NCBI GenBank assembly: GCA_028751875.1
Contig: CM054135.1
Span: 54,809,351-54,873,350, forward strand
Reading direction: 5' to 3'
Length of the DNA: 64,000 bases
Source: Rapana venosa
Taxonomy: Eukaryota > Mollusca > Gastropoda > Neogastropoda > Muricidae
The position numbers were made by a program, and so were the translations under genes. The stretch's first letter is position 1. The number at the start of each line of letters is the position of its first letter. The notes beneath the pieces were generated by a model. The model had not been told where the DNA came from and searched no databases. It was given only the letters and a program-made list of their open reading frames with translations. This document shows positions 34,687 to 51,248 of the stretch, piece by piece.

Positions 34687-35523
34687 GTATTTCACGTTTT
34701 CTTCCCCAGATGGCTCCAGAATACTTTCTTGCATCTCTTTTACCTCCCCTCCCTACTTCGCCTACCCTTTCTCCACCAGTCAGTCTTAGCCGTTGCCTTA
34801 CAAAAAAAATTATTGACTGTTTGCACTATCGATAGAGTTTACAATATTCATTTTTTCCACAAGTATCGGAGTTATAGACTTAAGGATGTCCGTTGTTTGA
34901 TAGATAATGAGGTGATCAAGACAGCGTTATAGCTTGATTGTTGTGTTTGACCAGATCTGGGATATAAAATATCGACAAGGGAAAGTTAATGAGCAATTTT
35001 TTGTTAAAGAACAATCATGATACCAAAAAAAAGAAAGAAAGCTCAAACGTTCTTTGTGCACTGAGATGTTCCATAACCATGATTGACTCAGAAACTGGTA
35101 CTGTAAAAATTGGAGGGAGGGAGGGAGGGGGGGCATCATAAGATCACATGACACAATTTGCGAATCATATGGCCTACAGGTGAAATCCTTCATCACAGAC
35201 ACTGGAGTATCCAGTGGCTGAGTTGATTGACTTTCTTTCCCCTTAACTCCACCAGGAGTTGTTGGGTCACTGCCCTAAGTTGTTTTTTCTTCTTCCAGAC
35301 GCCGTCAGAGCCCATTCCTTTCCAGTGGAAGAGTGCATGCTAGACGTGCACGACATCCATACCACCGGCTGTGGCTGACCTGCCTGCCTGAATTATAGAA
35401 GTACAAGGTGTTGTTAACGTGGGTGTGCAAGATGTTATGTGTGTGTGTTCACCAACTGAACGTCTCTGCAGATGGACACTTAAGGACGACTGGACACCGG
35501 GAAGCAGTGTTACTTATCTCTCT
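34687..35523. other. No gene seen
   Basis: Unique sequence up to the SINE target duplication; (GGAG)n at about 35112-35130. Confidence 0.4.
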
Positions 35524-35532
35524 CCTTACAAA

Positions 35533-35839
35533 AAAGGGGGACGGGATAGCTCAGTGGTCGGAGCACTCGCTTTCCCCCAGCCAAGTTAAGCAGCGTCGAG
35601 CGTGGTTACCAGTTGGATGGGTGACCGTTTGGGCGCCTTGGCTTCAGTACAGTTCCCCCAGTTCACCCAGCTGTAAATGGGTACCTGCCCTCTTTAGGGT
35701 CAGGGAAGGTAAAGCAGCGAGGGAGAGGAGATGGGCGCCGCCCTCAATATGCTGGCCCTAGAGAAGTGAGGTCTCTGACGCCTCGCTCCCCTACGACCTT
35801 ATAGGTTATGGGACTCCTTTACCCTCCTTTTTCTTTTTA
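35533..35839 (+). mobile_element. SINE with chimeric tRNA/5S-rRNA promoter head, full copy
   Basis: It opens with a tRNA-like A box (ggatagctcagtggtcggag). About 25 bp later it becomes 5S-rRNA-like: aagttaagcagcgtcgagcg, then tggttacc, then ttggatgggtgaccgtttgg. These cover the 5S internal control region (box A and box C), with about 43 of 47 bases matching the 5S consensus as I remember it. A unique body follows, with a CT-rich tail (cctttacc repeats). The target duplication ccttacaaa is at 35524-35532 and 35840-35848. Pol III would be the expected polymerase. Confidence 0.85.
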
Positions 35840-35854
35840 CCTTACAAACAGATT

Positions 35855-35945
35855 CCTTAGTGGAGACACGAACCCGCGCCTTCCAGCGCCTATTATCCGC
35901 TCAGATCACAAGCTCAGTGATCTAACCGCTGAGCTACTCTGGCCC
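35855..35945 (-). repeat. tRNA-like SINE head or tRNA pseudogene, convergent with the 5S-type SINE
   Basis: The reverse strand reads agagtagctcagcggttaga (A box), then gcgggttcgtgtctc (B box). The acceptor ends do not pair, so it is not a working tRNA gene. It begins 7 bp past the target duplication of the neighbouring SINE and faces it. Confidence 0.6.
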
Positions 35946-36419
35946 TGCCCACCCTTTTGGGGTGGATCTGTCCTTTGCAGTTACAAAACCTAAGCAGTCA
36001 ATCGATGCCCTGGCATGTATAGTATCACTATCAGGGTGTGGTGTTTCCCTGAAACTCAGCTAACTGCTCTGTTGTCCTTCAAAGGCTTGTAACTGATATA
36101 TCTCAGTTGTTAATTGGATAAGCTTACTGCTGGCTTGATTTAGTCTAAATTCGTAAAGATCTATCCTCCCGTTAGGGTGTCAGTCTATTTAGCTCCCCCA
36201 TCTTCTGGAAATTCTGTACAAGAAATTCCCCTCTTTCTGTCATTCCCTTTGTTTCTGTCTTTTCCCTTACCCTTCTGTCCCCCCCCCCCCCTCTCTCTGT
36301 GTCTCTGTCTCTCTCTGTGTCTCTCTGTCATATTTTCGGTTTAGAAACCAAATTCCATCAAGCTCCTAGAAAGACTGACATATTTGTCTTGAATACTATC
36401 ATTTATTACACTTTTTTTT
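35946..36419. other. No gene seen
   Basis: C/CT-rich patch 36280-36330; otherwise unique. Confidence 0.4.
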
Positions 36420-36640
36420 GTTCTTTTATTTCGAGAACAATGGAATAAGCACTCGTGTGAGCTTTTTAATTTTTTTTTACAAATAGTCCGTGTGTATGCA
36501 GTTTTGTAAATTTTGTCATCAATTCCCACCGGCACACAATGGCCTACTCTTCCGAAAAGCGGAACAGGTTTTAACGAGTGCGCAAGGTGTTCTGTGTGCA
36601 TTCACACACGGGACCTCGGTTTATATTCTCACCCGAAAGA
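36420..36640 (-). mobile_element. SINE family A fragment (tail 1)
   Basis: ttcttttatttcgagaacaa to cggtttatattctcacccga; it then runs into a TG/CG-rich tract up to about 36690. The head is lost. Confidence 0.8.
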
Positions 36641-36752
36641 TGTGTGTGTGTGCGCGCACGTGCACGCGCATATGTGTGTGTGTTGAGGGGGAGGTTGGGC
36701 TTTATATGGCACAGTGAGAACAATTAAAATTAATGATTTGGTTTAAGAACTA

Positions 36753-37127
36753 GGGGTGGAATACTTTATGTGGTCTCATGGTTGTCACTCTCGTTATTGA
36801 TTTCTGAACGTCTGTTCCATTCACAAGGAAATGCTTCGCATTCTCAATGATCCGGGTCACCCAGTAGAACTCGCTTAAGTCTATGGATAACTTAATTGTT
36901 TCAGGTTTAGGTTTGCTGCTGTACACAGTGTTGCCAAGCTCTGATGGAGTGGTTTGCCCTTTGACAGTGCTGACAGCATCCACAATCACTTCGAGTAGAT
37001 GGCTATGCCTCCAAGTTGCCAGAAGATGATTATCTCTCGGGGCTTTGCTTCTTCCAACATTTTTCTCCATTTGGTCCACACACTCATTGAAAAGTTTTCT
37101 TGCCCAGTGACAAAAAACAAAATCCAT
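36753..37127 (-). CDS. Unassigned 125-codon open frame
   Basis: It starts MDFVFCHWARKLFNECV and ends TTMRPHKVFHP. The composition is protein-like (Trp, His, Cys, amphipathic stretches) and there is no low complexity. It lies between a SINE and a LINE fragment, so it is probably a piece of a transposable-element gene or a captured exon. I recognise no domain, and chance cannot be excluded. Confidence 0.25.
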
Positions 37128-37149
37128 GCTGTTGTACTGGACTTTCTAG

Positions 37150-37484
37150 GCATTGGAGCTCTCTAAACTACGAACAATGCGTCGAGAATAATGAAGTTCC
37201 GGCAACTTTGCTGTAAAGCGACCAGTGTGGTATTGACAACTTAAATGGGAGGAGTTGTTAGACAATGGTTTCACACTTCAGATGGAGTTTGTTGGAGTTG
37301 TCTTCTATCTCCCAGACTTTTCAACATATTCCTGGAAAGCATCGTTACTGAAGATCGTGTCAGCAAAGGATGCAATGGAGAATCCATCACGAACTTTTGC
37401 TTTGCAGACGACATTGATGACCTGAATAGCTTGAAAGTCGGTGCAGAGATGACCAAGCTGATGACCAGCTACACTACCCTGTGA
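37150..37484 (+). mobile_element. LINE reverse transcriptase fragment
   Basis: The plus strand reads CCKATSVVLTT, a stop, then QWFHTSDGVCWSCLLSPRLF, NIFLESIV and SITNFCFADDIDDLNSLKVG. This covers the fingers/palm region with the catalytic FADD box. The usual GVRQGC is changed to GVCWSC, so this copy is mutated. Ends are unclear. Confidence 0.8.
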
Positions 37485-37512
37485 ACTGGGAGACCGAGAA
37501 GATCCTCATCTT

Positions 37513-37922
37513 GACGGACGCTATAGTCCAGTGGTTAAGACCGTTTGACTTCAATCCTATGGGTCCATGAAGTCGTGGGTTGAAATCTCGGCAGCGTCTG
37601 GTGAATTAAGGGTGGGGACTTTTTTTACCCCCCCCCCTCCAGGTCAACTTCAAGTGCAGACCTGCCAGTGCCTTAGTTTCCACATGCTGAAGATCGAATA
37701 TGCCCGTTAAAGATCCCGTAATTCATATCAGAGTTCGGCGGGTAAGGAAAACACGAACATGCCCCGCACACATCCCCGAAGGCAGAGCACAAGAGGTACA
37801 CCAGGAACAACAAGTCATATAACCATCCCCAAAGTTTGAATGTGGCTACCTTAATGGGGGAGAAAAAAAAATTGTCGCATATGCAAAATCTCACCATTGG
37901 TGAACTTCAGAGCTCAGGCTGA
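37513..37922 (+). mobile_element. SINE family B, best full copy
   Basis: Head gacgctatagtccagtggtt with B box gtgggttgaaatctc; middle gaagatcgaatatgcccgtt, aaagatcccgtaattcatat; 3' end gtttgaatgtggctacctta, catatgcaaaatctcaccat, tggtgaacttcagagctcag. Total about 410 bp. It sits directly after a LINE fragment. Confidence 0.85.
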
Positions 37923-38491
37923 GAAACGACCCCCCCAAAAAACACACAAAAAAACACCAAACAAACAACAACAACAAACAAACAAACAAACCCAACAACA
38001 ACCAAAACAACAACAACAAACAAACAACAACAAAAAACCCACACAACATATGCAAAACAAACACTACACAAATAAATGTCATTGGAAATTTAACTTCACA
38101 CAATTCCTACGCAAGCATGCTCATAGACCTTACAGTTGTACGGTCTCGTGACGTCCCCATGGCTGTTGTTCCCATGCCACCCCTTTGGACCCACCATACA
38201 CCACAAGGCATATGCTGTCCCCGTTTTAGGAAGCATGGAGCTGACAGGGCAATATCCATTTTAGGTCCCCCCCCCCCCTCCCCTCCTCCCACGAAGGGAG
38301 GAGGTCCTACAGCGATACTGGGTCAATCATGTTGATGGCGGGATTTTTTCATGTTGATGGAGAGTTATTAACACCTTTGCATGCATGACACAATACTTGC
38401 TGGCTTCAGCAGACAAATTCCGACTTCAGAGCGGTTTATGACCAGTCTTTTTGTTGTTTGTTGTTGTCGCTGTTGTTGTTTTAAAGTTCTT
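37923..38491. other. No gene; A/C-rich then C-rich patch
   Basis: AAC/AAAC repeats 37935-38060 follow the SINE B end; poly-C at about 38266-38282. Confidence 0.4.
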
Positions 38492-38588
38492 TAACTAGAG
38501 CTCCGAGGTTCACCAAAGGTGAGATTTTGCGTCTCCGACTGTTTCTATCCACCATTAAGGTAGCCACACTCCCACTTCAGGGACGGTG
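38492..38588 (-). mobile_element. SINE family B 3' fragment
   Basis: agagctccgaggttcaccaa ... ccaccattaaggtagccaca on plus, i.e. reverse orientation. Confidence 0.75.
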
Positions 38589-38604
38589 CTTAAACACACA
38601 ACAC

Positions 38605-38803
38605 CTGTAAGCACGTGCTTTAAACATGTTGTCATTCCTTCCTATTGGGACACGAAGGCCTACTCTTTCTAAAGGCGGAACGGGTTTTTAACGTGTGTGT
38701 ATGATGTCCTGCATGCACGTGTTTGCACACAGGGTTTCAGATCATAGTCTCATCTGAAGGACTTTTGGTGTAGTAGAGTCAGCACTGCTGTTAACTCAAG
38801 GGT
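38605..38803 (-). mobile_element. Diverged SINE family A fragment
   Basis: gtaagcacgtgctttaaaca, then cctactctttctaaaggcgg and catagtctcatctgaaggac. It ends at tgttaactcaagggtt, exactly where the (GAAA)n end of the long LINE begins, so the LINE may have cut it. Confidence 0.75.
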
Positions 38804-41800
38804 TCTTTCTTTCTTTCTTTTCTTTCATCTGCCGCTGGTGCCTTTCGGCGTCGCGGGGAGACACAGACATCTGTCTGCAGCAAGGCGGGAGGCTTGATGT
38901 AGTGACAGGTCATGGCTGGCAGGGTGTCACCCACGGGTCGGGGCTTCTTTTCTCCTTGGTCTACCTCTGGCTTTTCCACTATTGGTTTGTTTGGTGGTGT
39001 TTTACCCGCAGGGCTGGTTGGTTGGGGGGCGCTTAGTGGGGGGTGACCAACCACCGGGATCCTTTTGTTGTCTCGATTGGTGGAAAATTGGTTTTAAGTC
39101 CGACCATGTCCGATCACCCATTCTTGATCTTGTGGTCTGGTCTTGTTTGAAGTTTTTCTCAGCAAGCGCATTTCAAATGTGAAAATCTTTTCTTTTAAGG
39201 TTTGTTAGGCCATATCGGGACACTGGTATGTGATTTGGGAACGAAGAGGCGTTGATATTTTCCCTTTGGTGCTCATTGGGATGCGGAAAAGTTTAGAAGG
39301 GGGGGAGTTGGTAATGACTGCGTTTGGCTTCTGGCAATCTTGTTTCTTCTTTTCTGTCCAATTTTCCCACTTCAGGAAGGGGGGCTGCCAGGTATTTAAA
39401 TTTCTTGGTCTGTTTAACTGGGTGCCGTTTGATGTTGATTCAGCTTTCTGGATTTCTGCGGGAAAAGACATAACTTTGTTTTGGTGATACTGATTCTATG
39501 TCAACCTCTCGCAGCTTGTGTTGAGTTGGTCTGTGTTTTCTTGAAGAGTTTGCTTGTTGGATTCTTAAGGACTGGTCGTCAGCAAATTAATATTAAATTT
39601 CAGGGCCTCAAGATTGGGTTGGCTTCCTTTGTAATCTGGTCCATGTAGATCACGAAGAGAAAGGGGAAGAGTACCAGCCTCTGCCTGACCCCTGATGTAA
39701 CCGGGAACCAGTCGGATGTTCCATTTGGCTGTTCGGACGCGCTCATACTGTTGCATAGATTGCTCTGGTTATCAAGCAACTGCCCCTTCACGTCGTCACT
39801 GCTCCGGGAAACTTCCAGAGCTTGTCTCTGTTGACTCGGTCGAAAGCTTTCTCTTGATCAACAATACTGTATGCAGGTCTTGGTTGTAATTTGATGGCTC
39901 TTTCACAAAAGCTGTCGGGGGTGCAAAAATGGCAAATTTTTTCACCCTCTTTCCTTTCCGAAAGCCAATGGCATTGCTCAGTAGTGTTCGCTTTGGGTCT
40001 TTGCCCTGTTCCAGAACTTTTATACATTTTTCCTACAAGCTGAGAATGAAATGCCTCTGTGGGGCTTTCAGTCTCTCCTTGCTGCCCCTTTTTCTTTCCC
40101 AAAATTTGGGACACTATTGCATTTTTCCAGTCCATTGGTACTTTCCTCTTTCCCTTCTTTCCCTTTGGAGATGATCGGTGAGCCTTAACTCCCGTTTTTC
40201 CCGATGCAAGGATGCTTCAGTTGTTTTTGCCGTCATCGCCTGCGCTTTGCCCTTGGGCGGTCTTAATTGGGTTTCTTGTTTCAGCTTCAAAAGGTTTTGG
40301 GGCCCCTAACTGGTCTTTTATGCTGGTGGGGAAATGGGGAGCTGGAGGGTTGTGCTCCAGATTTTGGGTTTTAAAAGATCTTTAAAATAATCTTTCCATC
40401 GTTTCAGAATTTTCCTCTTCTTTTTGCAGTTGCCTCTCCATTTGCATCATTTATACTGTTGTTGGATTGAATGTCCCTCCTCTTACCTCATCGTCTTCAC
40501 ACTTTTGAAAAATTCTTGGGGGAGGTTTTACAAATTTCTTAACTTCTCTCCATAAGTCGCCCAAGATTTTCTTTTGGGGGCTTTTCACAACACGATTTAC
40601 TATGTCTTCTTGCGACTCTGTACTGGTAGTCCTCTTTGTCTTGGTCTTGACCCAGCTTATATAGCTGCTTTTTTTTCATGTGGTTCCTTCACCTTGGTTC
40701 CCAGCTGTAGCTATCCTGTTTTTTTAACCTCCACATTCTTTGTCCCCAAAACTTCCCTTAAGGTGTTTCAAAGAGCTGTTTTTTAATGTCCCAGACTTTT
40801 TCCATGTTTGAAAATGTTTTTTCAATGGAGTCAAGTTTCACCTTTAATACACTAAATGGAACTGTTCTTCGCACTTCTTTCTCTTCCAGTTTTGAAGAGG
40901 TTGATCTTTTCAGGCTGGTTCTTTCAGCAGTTTTATTTTTCTTATTTTGGAGTACGGAGGTGAATGGACAGGCATGTGGGCATTGTCAAGGTTGGCATTG
41001 GGTGGGCTTTTGATATCTTTGATGGGCGAACGTGGTCTGATCTTTTTCAAGTAATTAAAGTCTTTTGAGACGAGTTGGTTTAGCGCGTTCCACTAGTTAC
41101 CCCGGGTGTTTAAAATTTTGGGAGGCTCGGTGTTGGAAAAAGTGTTGGTGATACAATCATGCTTGTCACATAGTTTTTTTAGCACGTTTGGTTTCCCGTT
41201 GTAATTGCAAGGTGTTCTGTGGTCCTGTGGGTCCAAGATGTTTTGTCACGGGTTTTCTTCTCTCACCAACTCTGCCTGTTGAAATCAACCAAAGACATCA
41301 GTCCTCTTTTAGGTGCTTTGGTGTGTTGAGAGTCGGAGAGCTCTTGATAGAATGGTCTTTTCCCTCCCTGATACAATCGTTACACGGTGCATATGCTTGG
41401 AAAATAGTAGACGATTTTGTTGGCTTTCTTACAACCGATTTTAATCATTTTTTCTGATAAAGGGTTTTGCGCTCATTGGAATCTTTGCTAAAGTCCGGGT
41501 GTAGAATGAATCCCACCATGCGTTCCCTTCTCTCTGGTCTTTCCTGACTCCACCCCCATGAAGAACAAAGTTTAAAAGGATTTTTCTTTCGTTCCTTGTC
41601 TTTCTTCCTAGTGTCTGAAAACCCATGAGGAGATCTTTCTTTTGGTCATGAATTCCACGATTTCTGGCTCCTTGTTTTGTTAGGCCGCAGATGTTCCATG
41701 TTCCAATGTAGTCACTGTTCCTATCTCGATGTCCGTTTCCATTGCGAGGTCGTTTGCCGTTGGTATCCGTCCGTTTGTATCTCTTTTCAGTTTTCTTAGC

Positions 41801-41955
41801 AGTTGATAAATCCACTGTCGGCTTGCTAGGCCAGTCACAGCTTCACCAGAGCCCCGTTAGCCAGCTTGACCTGTTTCCGTTTCCCACGACGTGGACGAGG
41901 GGTTGGACTTTGGGTAGACTTCCCTTAAATGGGTCCATCCGTGGTGGATCGATCC
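38804..41955 (-). mobile_element. Long decayed LINE with endonuclease and reverse transcriptase regions, (GAAA)n 3' end
   Basis: On the minus strand, about 41815-41460 encodes an APE-type endonuclease start (YIGTWNICGLTKQGARN, then LHGGGVRKDQREGN and LAKIPMSAKPF). Around 40135-39570 is the reverse transcriptase: VGKMY, VDQEKAFDRVNRDKLWK, then DWFPVTSGVRQ and FVIYMDQITKEANP. The frame is broken many times, often beside homopolymers, so it is dead. The 3' end is (GAAA)n at about 38804-38828 after an untranslated stretch with a Pro-rich chance frame (38791-39054). No target duplication was found; the 5' side abuts a SINE. Confidence 0.85.
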
Positions 41956-42401
41956 CTGGCCGTCACATTTATTTATTTATTTATTCTATTCTTTTATAAT
42001 TATCGAGGATAATGGAATAAGCACTCATGTTCTTTTTTTTACATCCAGTCCCCGTGTGTATGCGGATTTGTGAATTTTGTCATCTGTTCCCGCCGGCACA
42101 CAATGGCCTACTCTTACGAAAAGCGGAACAGGGTTTAACATGTGCGCAAGATGTTCTGCGTGCATTCGCACACGGGAACTCGGTTTATAGTCTCATCCGA
42201 AGGACTTTTGGGGAGAGTGGAGTCTGCACTGATGTTAACTCCAGAGGAAAATATCCCCCTTGAACGGGAATCAAACCAGATTGCGAGCGCATTGTTCTGA
42301 CCACTAGGCTATCCCGTCCCCCCCATCAGGAGTGCAAGGCTCTAACCACTGGGCTATCCGGGCTGCATGACCCCAGTCTAGCCTGGGTGATCCCTCTTGG
42401 T
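41930..42401 (-). mobile_element. SINE family C head, split by a family A insertion
   Basis: On the reverse strand, gatagcccagtggttagagc and cttgcactcctgat (42324-42370) belong with gtgacggccagggatcgatc (41930-41956). The continuous form is at 42430-42520. Family A (41957-42322) lies between the A and B boxes. Confidence 0.75.
41957..42322 (-). mobile_element. SINE family A, near full length, inserted into another SINE
   Basis: It runs from (TTTA)n and cgaggataatggaataagca to the tRNA head at tgaacgggaatcaaaccaga ... ctgaccactaggctatcccg. It splits a family C head, which resumes at 42324 (atcaggagtgcaaggctc). Confidence 0.85.
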
Positions 42402-42429
42402 GGAGGATGACCAGTATAAATTCATAAAT

Positions 42430-42550
42430 TGTCTCTATGGTGGTTCGATCCCTGGCTGTCACATCAGGAGTGCAAGGCTCTCTAACCACTGGGCTGTCCA
42501 CGTCCCCATGACCCCAGTCCAGTCTGTGACCGCTCTTGGTGGAGGATGCA
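42430..42550 (-). mobile_element. SINE family C head, uninterrupted
   Basis: The reverse strand reads gtggacagcccagtggttag (A box) and gccagggatcgaaccacca (B box), preceded by ggtcacagactggactgggg. It forms a near-tandem pair with the split copy. Confidence 0.7.
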
Positions 42551-42821
42551 GACTTCTGATTTTGCTTCTGAACTGCCTGGTTGTCCATGCCTGCTCCATG
42601 TTGGACACCCGCATAAACCTGGCGTGGAAGTGCAAAAACCCCACAAAGTACTCTCCCAACCCAGGAGAGTGGTAGATCTCCAAACAGCAGAAAGAATTCA
42701 GTTTTTCTGCCCCAAACCCTGCTAGGCACAGCAGTATCGTTTTTGTTTATTGCATATACAATCATTTATTTTACACAGCGTTTGCACCCCAACATGGTCG
42801 TGGACCACTGATGTTATAATT

Positions 42822-42912
42822 TAGAAGACGTAATGCAGCTACCTTAATGGGGGCAAAAGCGATTGCATACACAAAATTTCGCCTTTGGTGAACCTTGGAG
42901 CTCTAGCCTAGG
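42822..42912 (+). mobile_element. SINE family B 3' fragment
   Basis: agacgtaatgcagctacctt ... cgcctttggtgaaccttgga. Confidence 0.7.
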
Positions 42913-43892
42913 AATGAAAAAGACAAAAAATCAGAACACTCTCTAGGCACAGTCACACAATATATAAGCAATACATCTGCAGTTGTTATTATAACAAATA
43001 TTTATTGACAACAACAAAAGTCACATCAGTCCTCAGCATACAACAACTATACAAGACAAGAAGAAAAAAAACCGCAACAAAGATAAAAATCCAAACAAAT
43101 TAACAAAGGATTCACAAACCTCAGTTGCTCTGAACAATGTCAAGTTTCTAAAATTTAAAAAAAAATTGTTCAAAACAGATGATACCTGTCTGATTCTGAA
43201 CATTTGATAGAATAAATAAGATTTTATTTGTTTAAAAAAAAAACCAACCCAAAAAACCCCATTCACTTCAGAAAAAAACTGTTTACAAAATACAAATTAA
43301 TGAAAAGCAGAGGAAAAAAAAAGACATACACCTCGCCTGTCACCTACTTTTATTGCATGAGATGGGTGGGGGGTGGAGGAGGGAGGCATGTTAGTGGATA
43401 TAATAAAACAGCTATAACCCACTCCCATCTCCCCGAAGAAAAAGAAAAAAGAGACAAAAATGTTACTGAGAGGGAAAAATAAGTGAGGGAAAAAAAAAAA
43501 GAAAATAGAAGAGATCTGATGAACGGACATGAAAGCTCTTGCCAGTCGGCATGCTTTGCCTTGTGTCTCACAGCCCAAGAGACATGTGGCTGAAATCTTA
43601 GCACCCCCCCCCCCCCCCCCCCCCCCCCTCATTCAAAGATGGATATTTTTTTACAATTGCCCAAGTCAACTGCATGCAAATACCGTCAACCCTGTATAAC
43701 CAAAGCATCAATTGTTCATTACATATCCTGTAATTCACATCACTGGTGAGTTATGAAAAACATGCACATACCCAGCACACTTTCCCCGAATATGGGAGGG
43801 GAAAAAAAAAGATATATAGAAGAAGAAAAAAGGATGGACAATGATACATCTGTCAAAATCCCACTTGTGAAAAGGGATGAATGTAGTAGCTA

Positions 43893-43893
<1 letters not shown>
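42913..43893. other. No gene; poly-C 43604-43627 and a SINE B fragment
   Basis: A-rich sequence. Frames here are low complexity. Confidence 0.4.
43690..43797 (+). mobile_element. Diverged SINE family B middle fragment
   Basis: acatatcctgtaattcacat, gagttatgaaaaacatgcac and acccagcacactttccccga parallel 37710-37780 of the full copy. Confidence 0.5.
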
Positions 43894-43942
<49 letters not shown>

Positions 43943-43990
43943 ATACACACACACACACACATATATATATATATTATACATATAATGTTG
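43894..43990. repeat. (TG)n-(CA)n-(AT)n cluster
   Basis: TG 43894-43927 and CA 43946-43962 could pair as a hairpin; AT follows. Confidence 0.9.
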
Positions 43991-49587
<5,597 letters not shown>

Positions 49588-49684
49588 AGTCCGCATGCAG
49601 CTACCTTGGTGGTGGGCACAAACAATCACATACGCAAAATCTCACCACTGCTGATCCTCACAGCTCCAACTGAGGAACGGGGAA
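49588..49684 (+). mobile_element. SINE family B 3' fragment
   Basis: aagtccgcatgcagctacct ... cacatacgcaaaatctcacc ... cagctccaactgaggaacgg. Confidence 0.7.
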
Positions 49685-51248
49685 AAAATTATAATTAATG
49701 CATAAACATTTATGAACTTTGCATGCATTCAAAAAAGAGGCACTGGATGTGACTGACCTTTCATACCTTTAACTGTTTTAGCTAGTTACATCAACTATGA
49801 AAGCAGCCATGCGTACCAAAGTTGCTTGCATCTCTCTCTGCCTCTTTTACAAATTTTCCTCATGTGTATTTACTTTCTTTCACAAAGTCTCCCTCACTTC
49901 GGGCATATCTTCCCTGTTCCCAATTTTGAAAAATCACTTTTCCTCTTCTATCCACATGAACGCAAGTGTTTTTGTGTGTCTTCTGCCCACATGAACAGAA
50001 CTTTTCAAGCAACACTTGATTCAGAAATTCCAAAAACCACAACCTTTCTTTACATCATAACCTGCTTAAAGAAACCACATCTTTCATGGCTGGACTGATC
50101 ATGCTCTGAATTTCAAATTAAAAAACCAACACACCAACACTTAACGTGAAAGATCTGTTAAAATAATCAATTACATTTGAGAATCCCCTTGGCCATTAAA
50201 GAAGCAACACTAAAACTGTTACTTAAAAGACATTGTTCTTTCACACATGTATCCCATACACAAAATTTGGAAAATGAAAATGTAAATGGGGCCCAATGAG
50301 TTGTAAGTTTTATTCTAAATCCTTCAAAACATGATCACCAGATAAACATGAACAGAAAATAATCTCACACTGAGCCTAAAGCAGACATTAACTACTTTTA
50401 GGTACGGGCTTTATCACAGATTCTTTCAGTTCAAATCAAGGATTGAAACACAGCAGGCAATGTACATGAAAATGTTTCAATCTGATATGGTTGTGTTCCT
50501 AAAAATAGTTTCCTGTTCGTAAAGACATCTGTATGCTCACAATGCATAGCACGCATACCTGAACCACAGGGCTTTTTAAAACTTTTGATAACTCACTGTA
50601 AGTAGCAACAAGATTCCTGCTTATCATTTATATATATATATACAGCAATCCTGGGACTGTGAAATGTGATATGTATATATGATAAAAAAACACCCTTGCT
50701 CATGTAAGTTGAAAAGGCAAAAAATGTAAACAGCAGTCTCTGCTACCTAAAAAAAAAATCTCATCTTTGACATTTCTTTGTATATTCTAAAACAGCTAAT
50801 AAAATATGTTGTATATCCTTTCTGACAAGTGAGATTACTCACATGCATATCCACTGATAAAAATAGAAACATTTGCTCTAATGAAATAAAAATAAAAATC
50901 CAACACTTGGCATTTCACATTCTGTTTCATTTTTTCAGAACACACACACACACATACACTAACACAAGTCCTCTCAATTTCAGAGCTGTTTATGCAAGAC
51001 AAAGCAAAACAGGTAAACAGCTCTGAAACTTACTTAACACACGCAATAAAATACACAAAAATTAAGAAACAGCATATTTCATTAAGACAAAACCTTCCGA
51101 TGAACCAGATAAGCAGCACTCTTCTCTGTTTTCATTTATTTAAGGTGATATGTATCAAGTTTCCTTGTGAAGAAAATGTCCAAGAAAACATCCAAGTGAT
51201 GCGTGAAGTGTTCAGCGTAGCACAGTTCAACAAAAGCCAGCATAGTTC
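49685..51248. other. AT-rich, no gene recognised
   Basis: Possibly 3' UTR or downstream sequence of the exon at 51249; (AT)n at 50630-50644. Confidence 0.35.

Noticed and set aside
35567..35640. 5S rRNA gene
   Set aside because: Only the 3' half of a 5S sequence (box A to box C region) is present, fused to a tRNA-like A box, with target duplications and a second copy.
38791..39054. 87-codon Pro-rich minus-strand frame
   Set aside because: It falls in the 3' untranslated part of the long decayed LINE next to its (GAAA)n tail.
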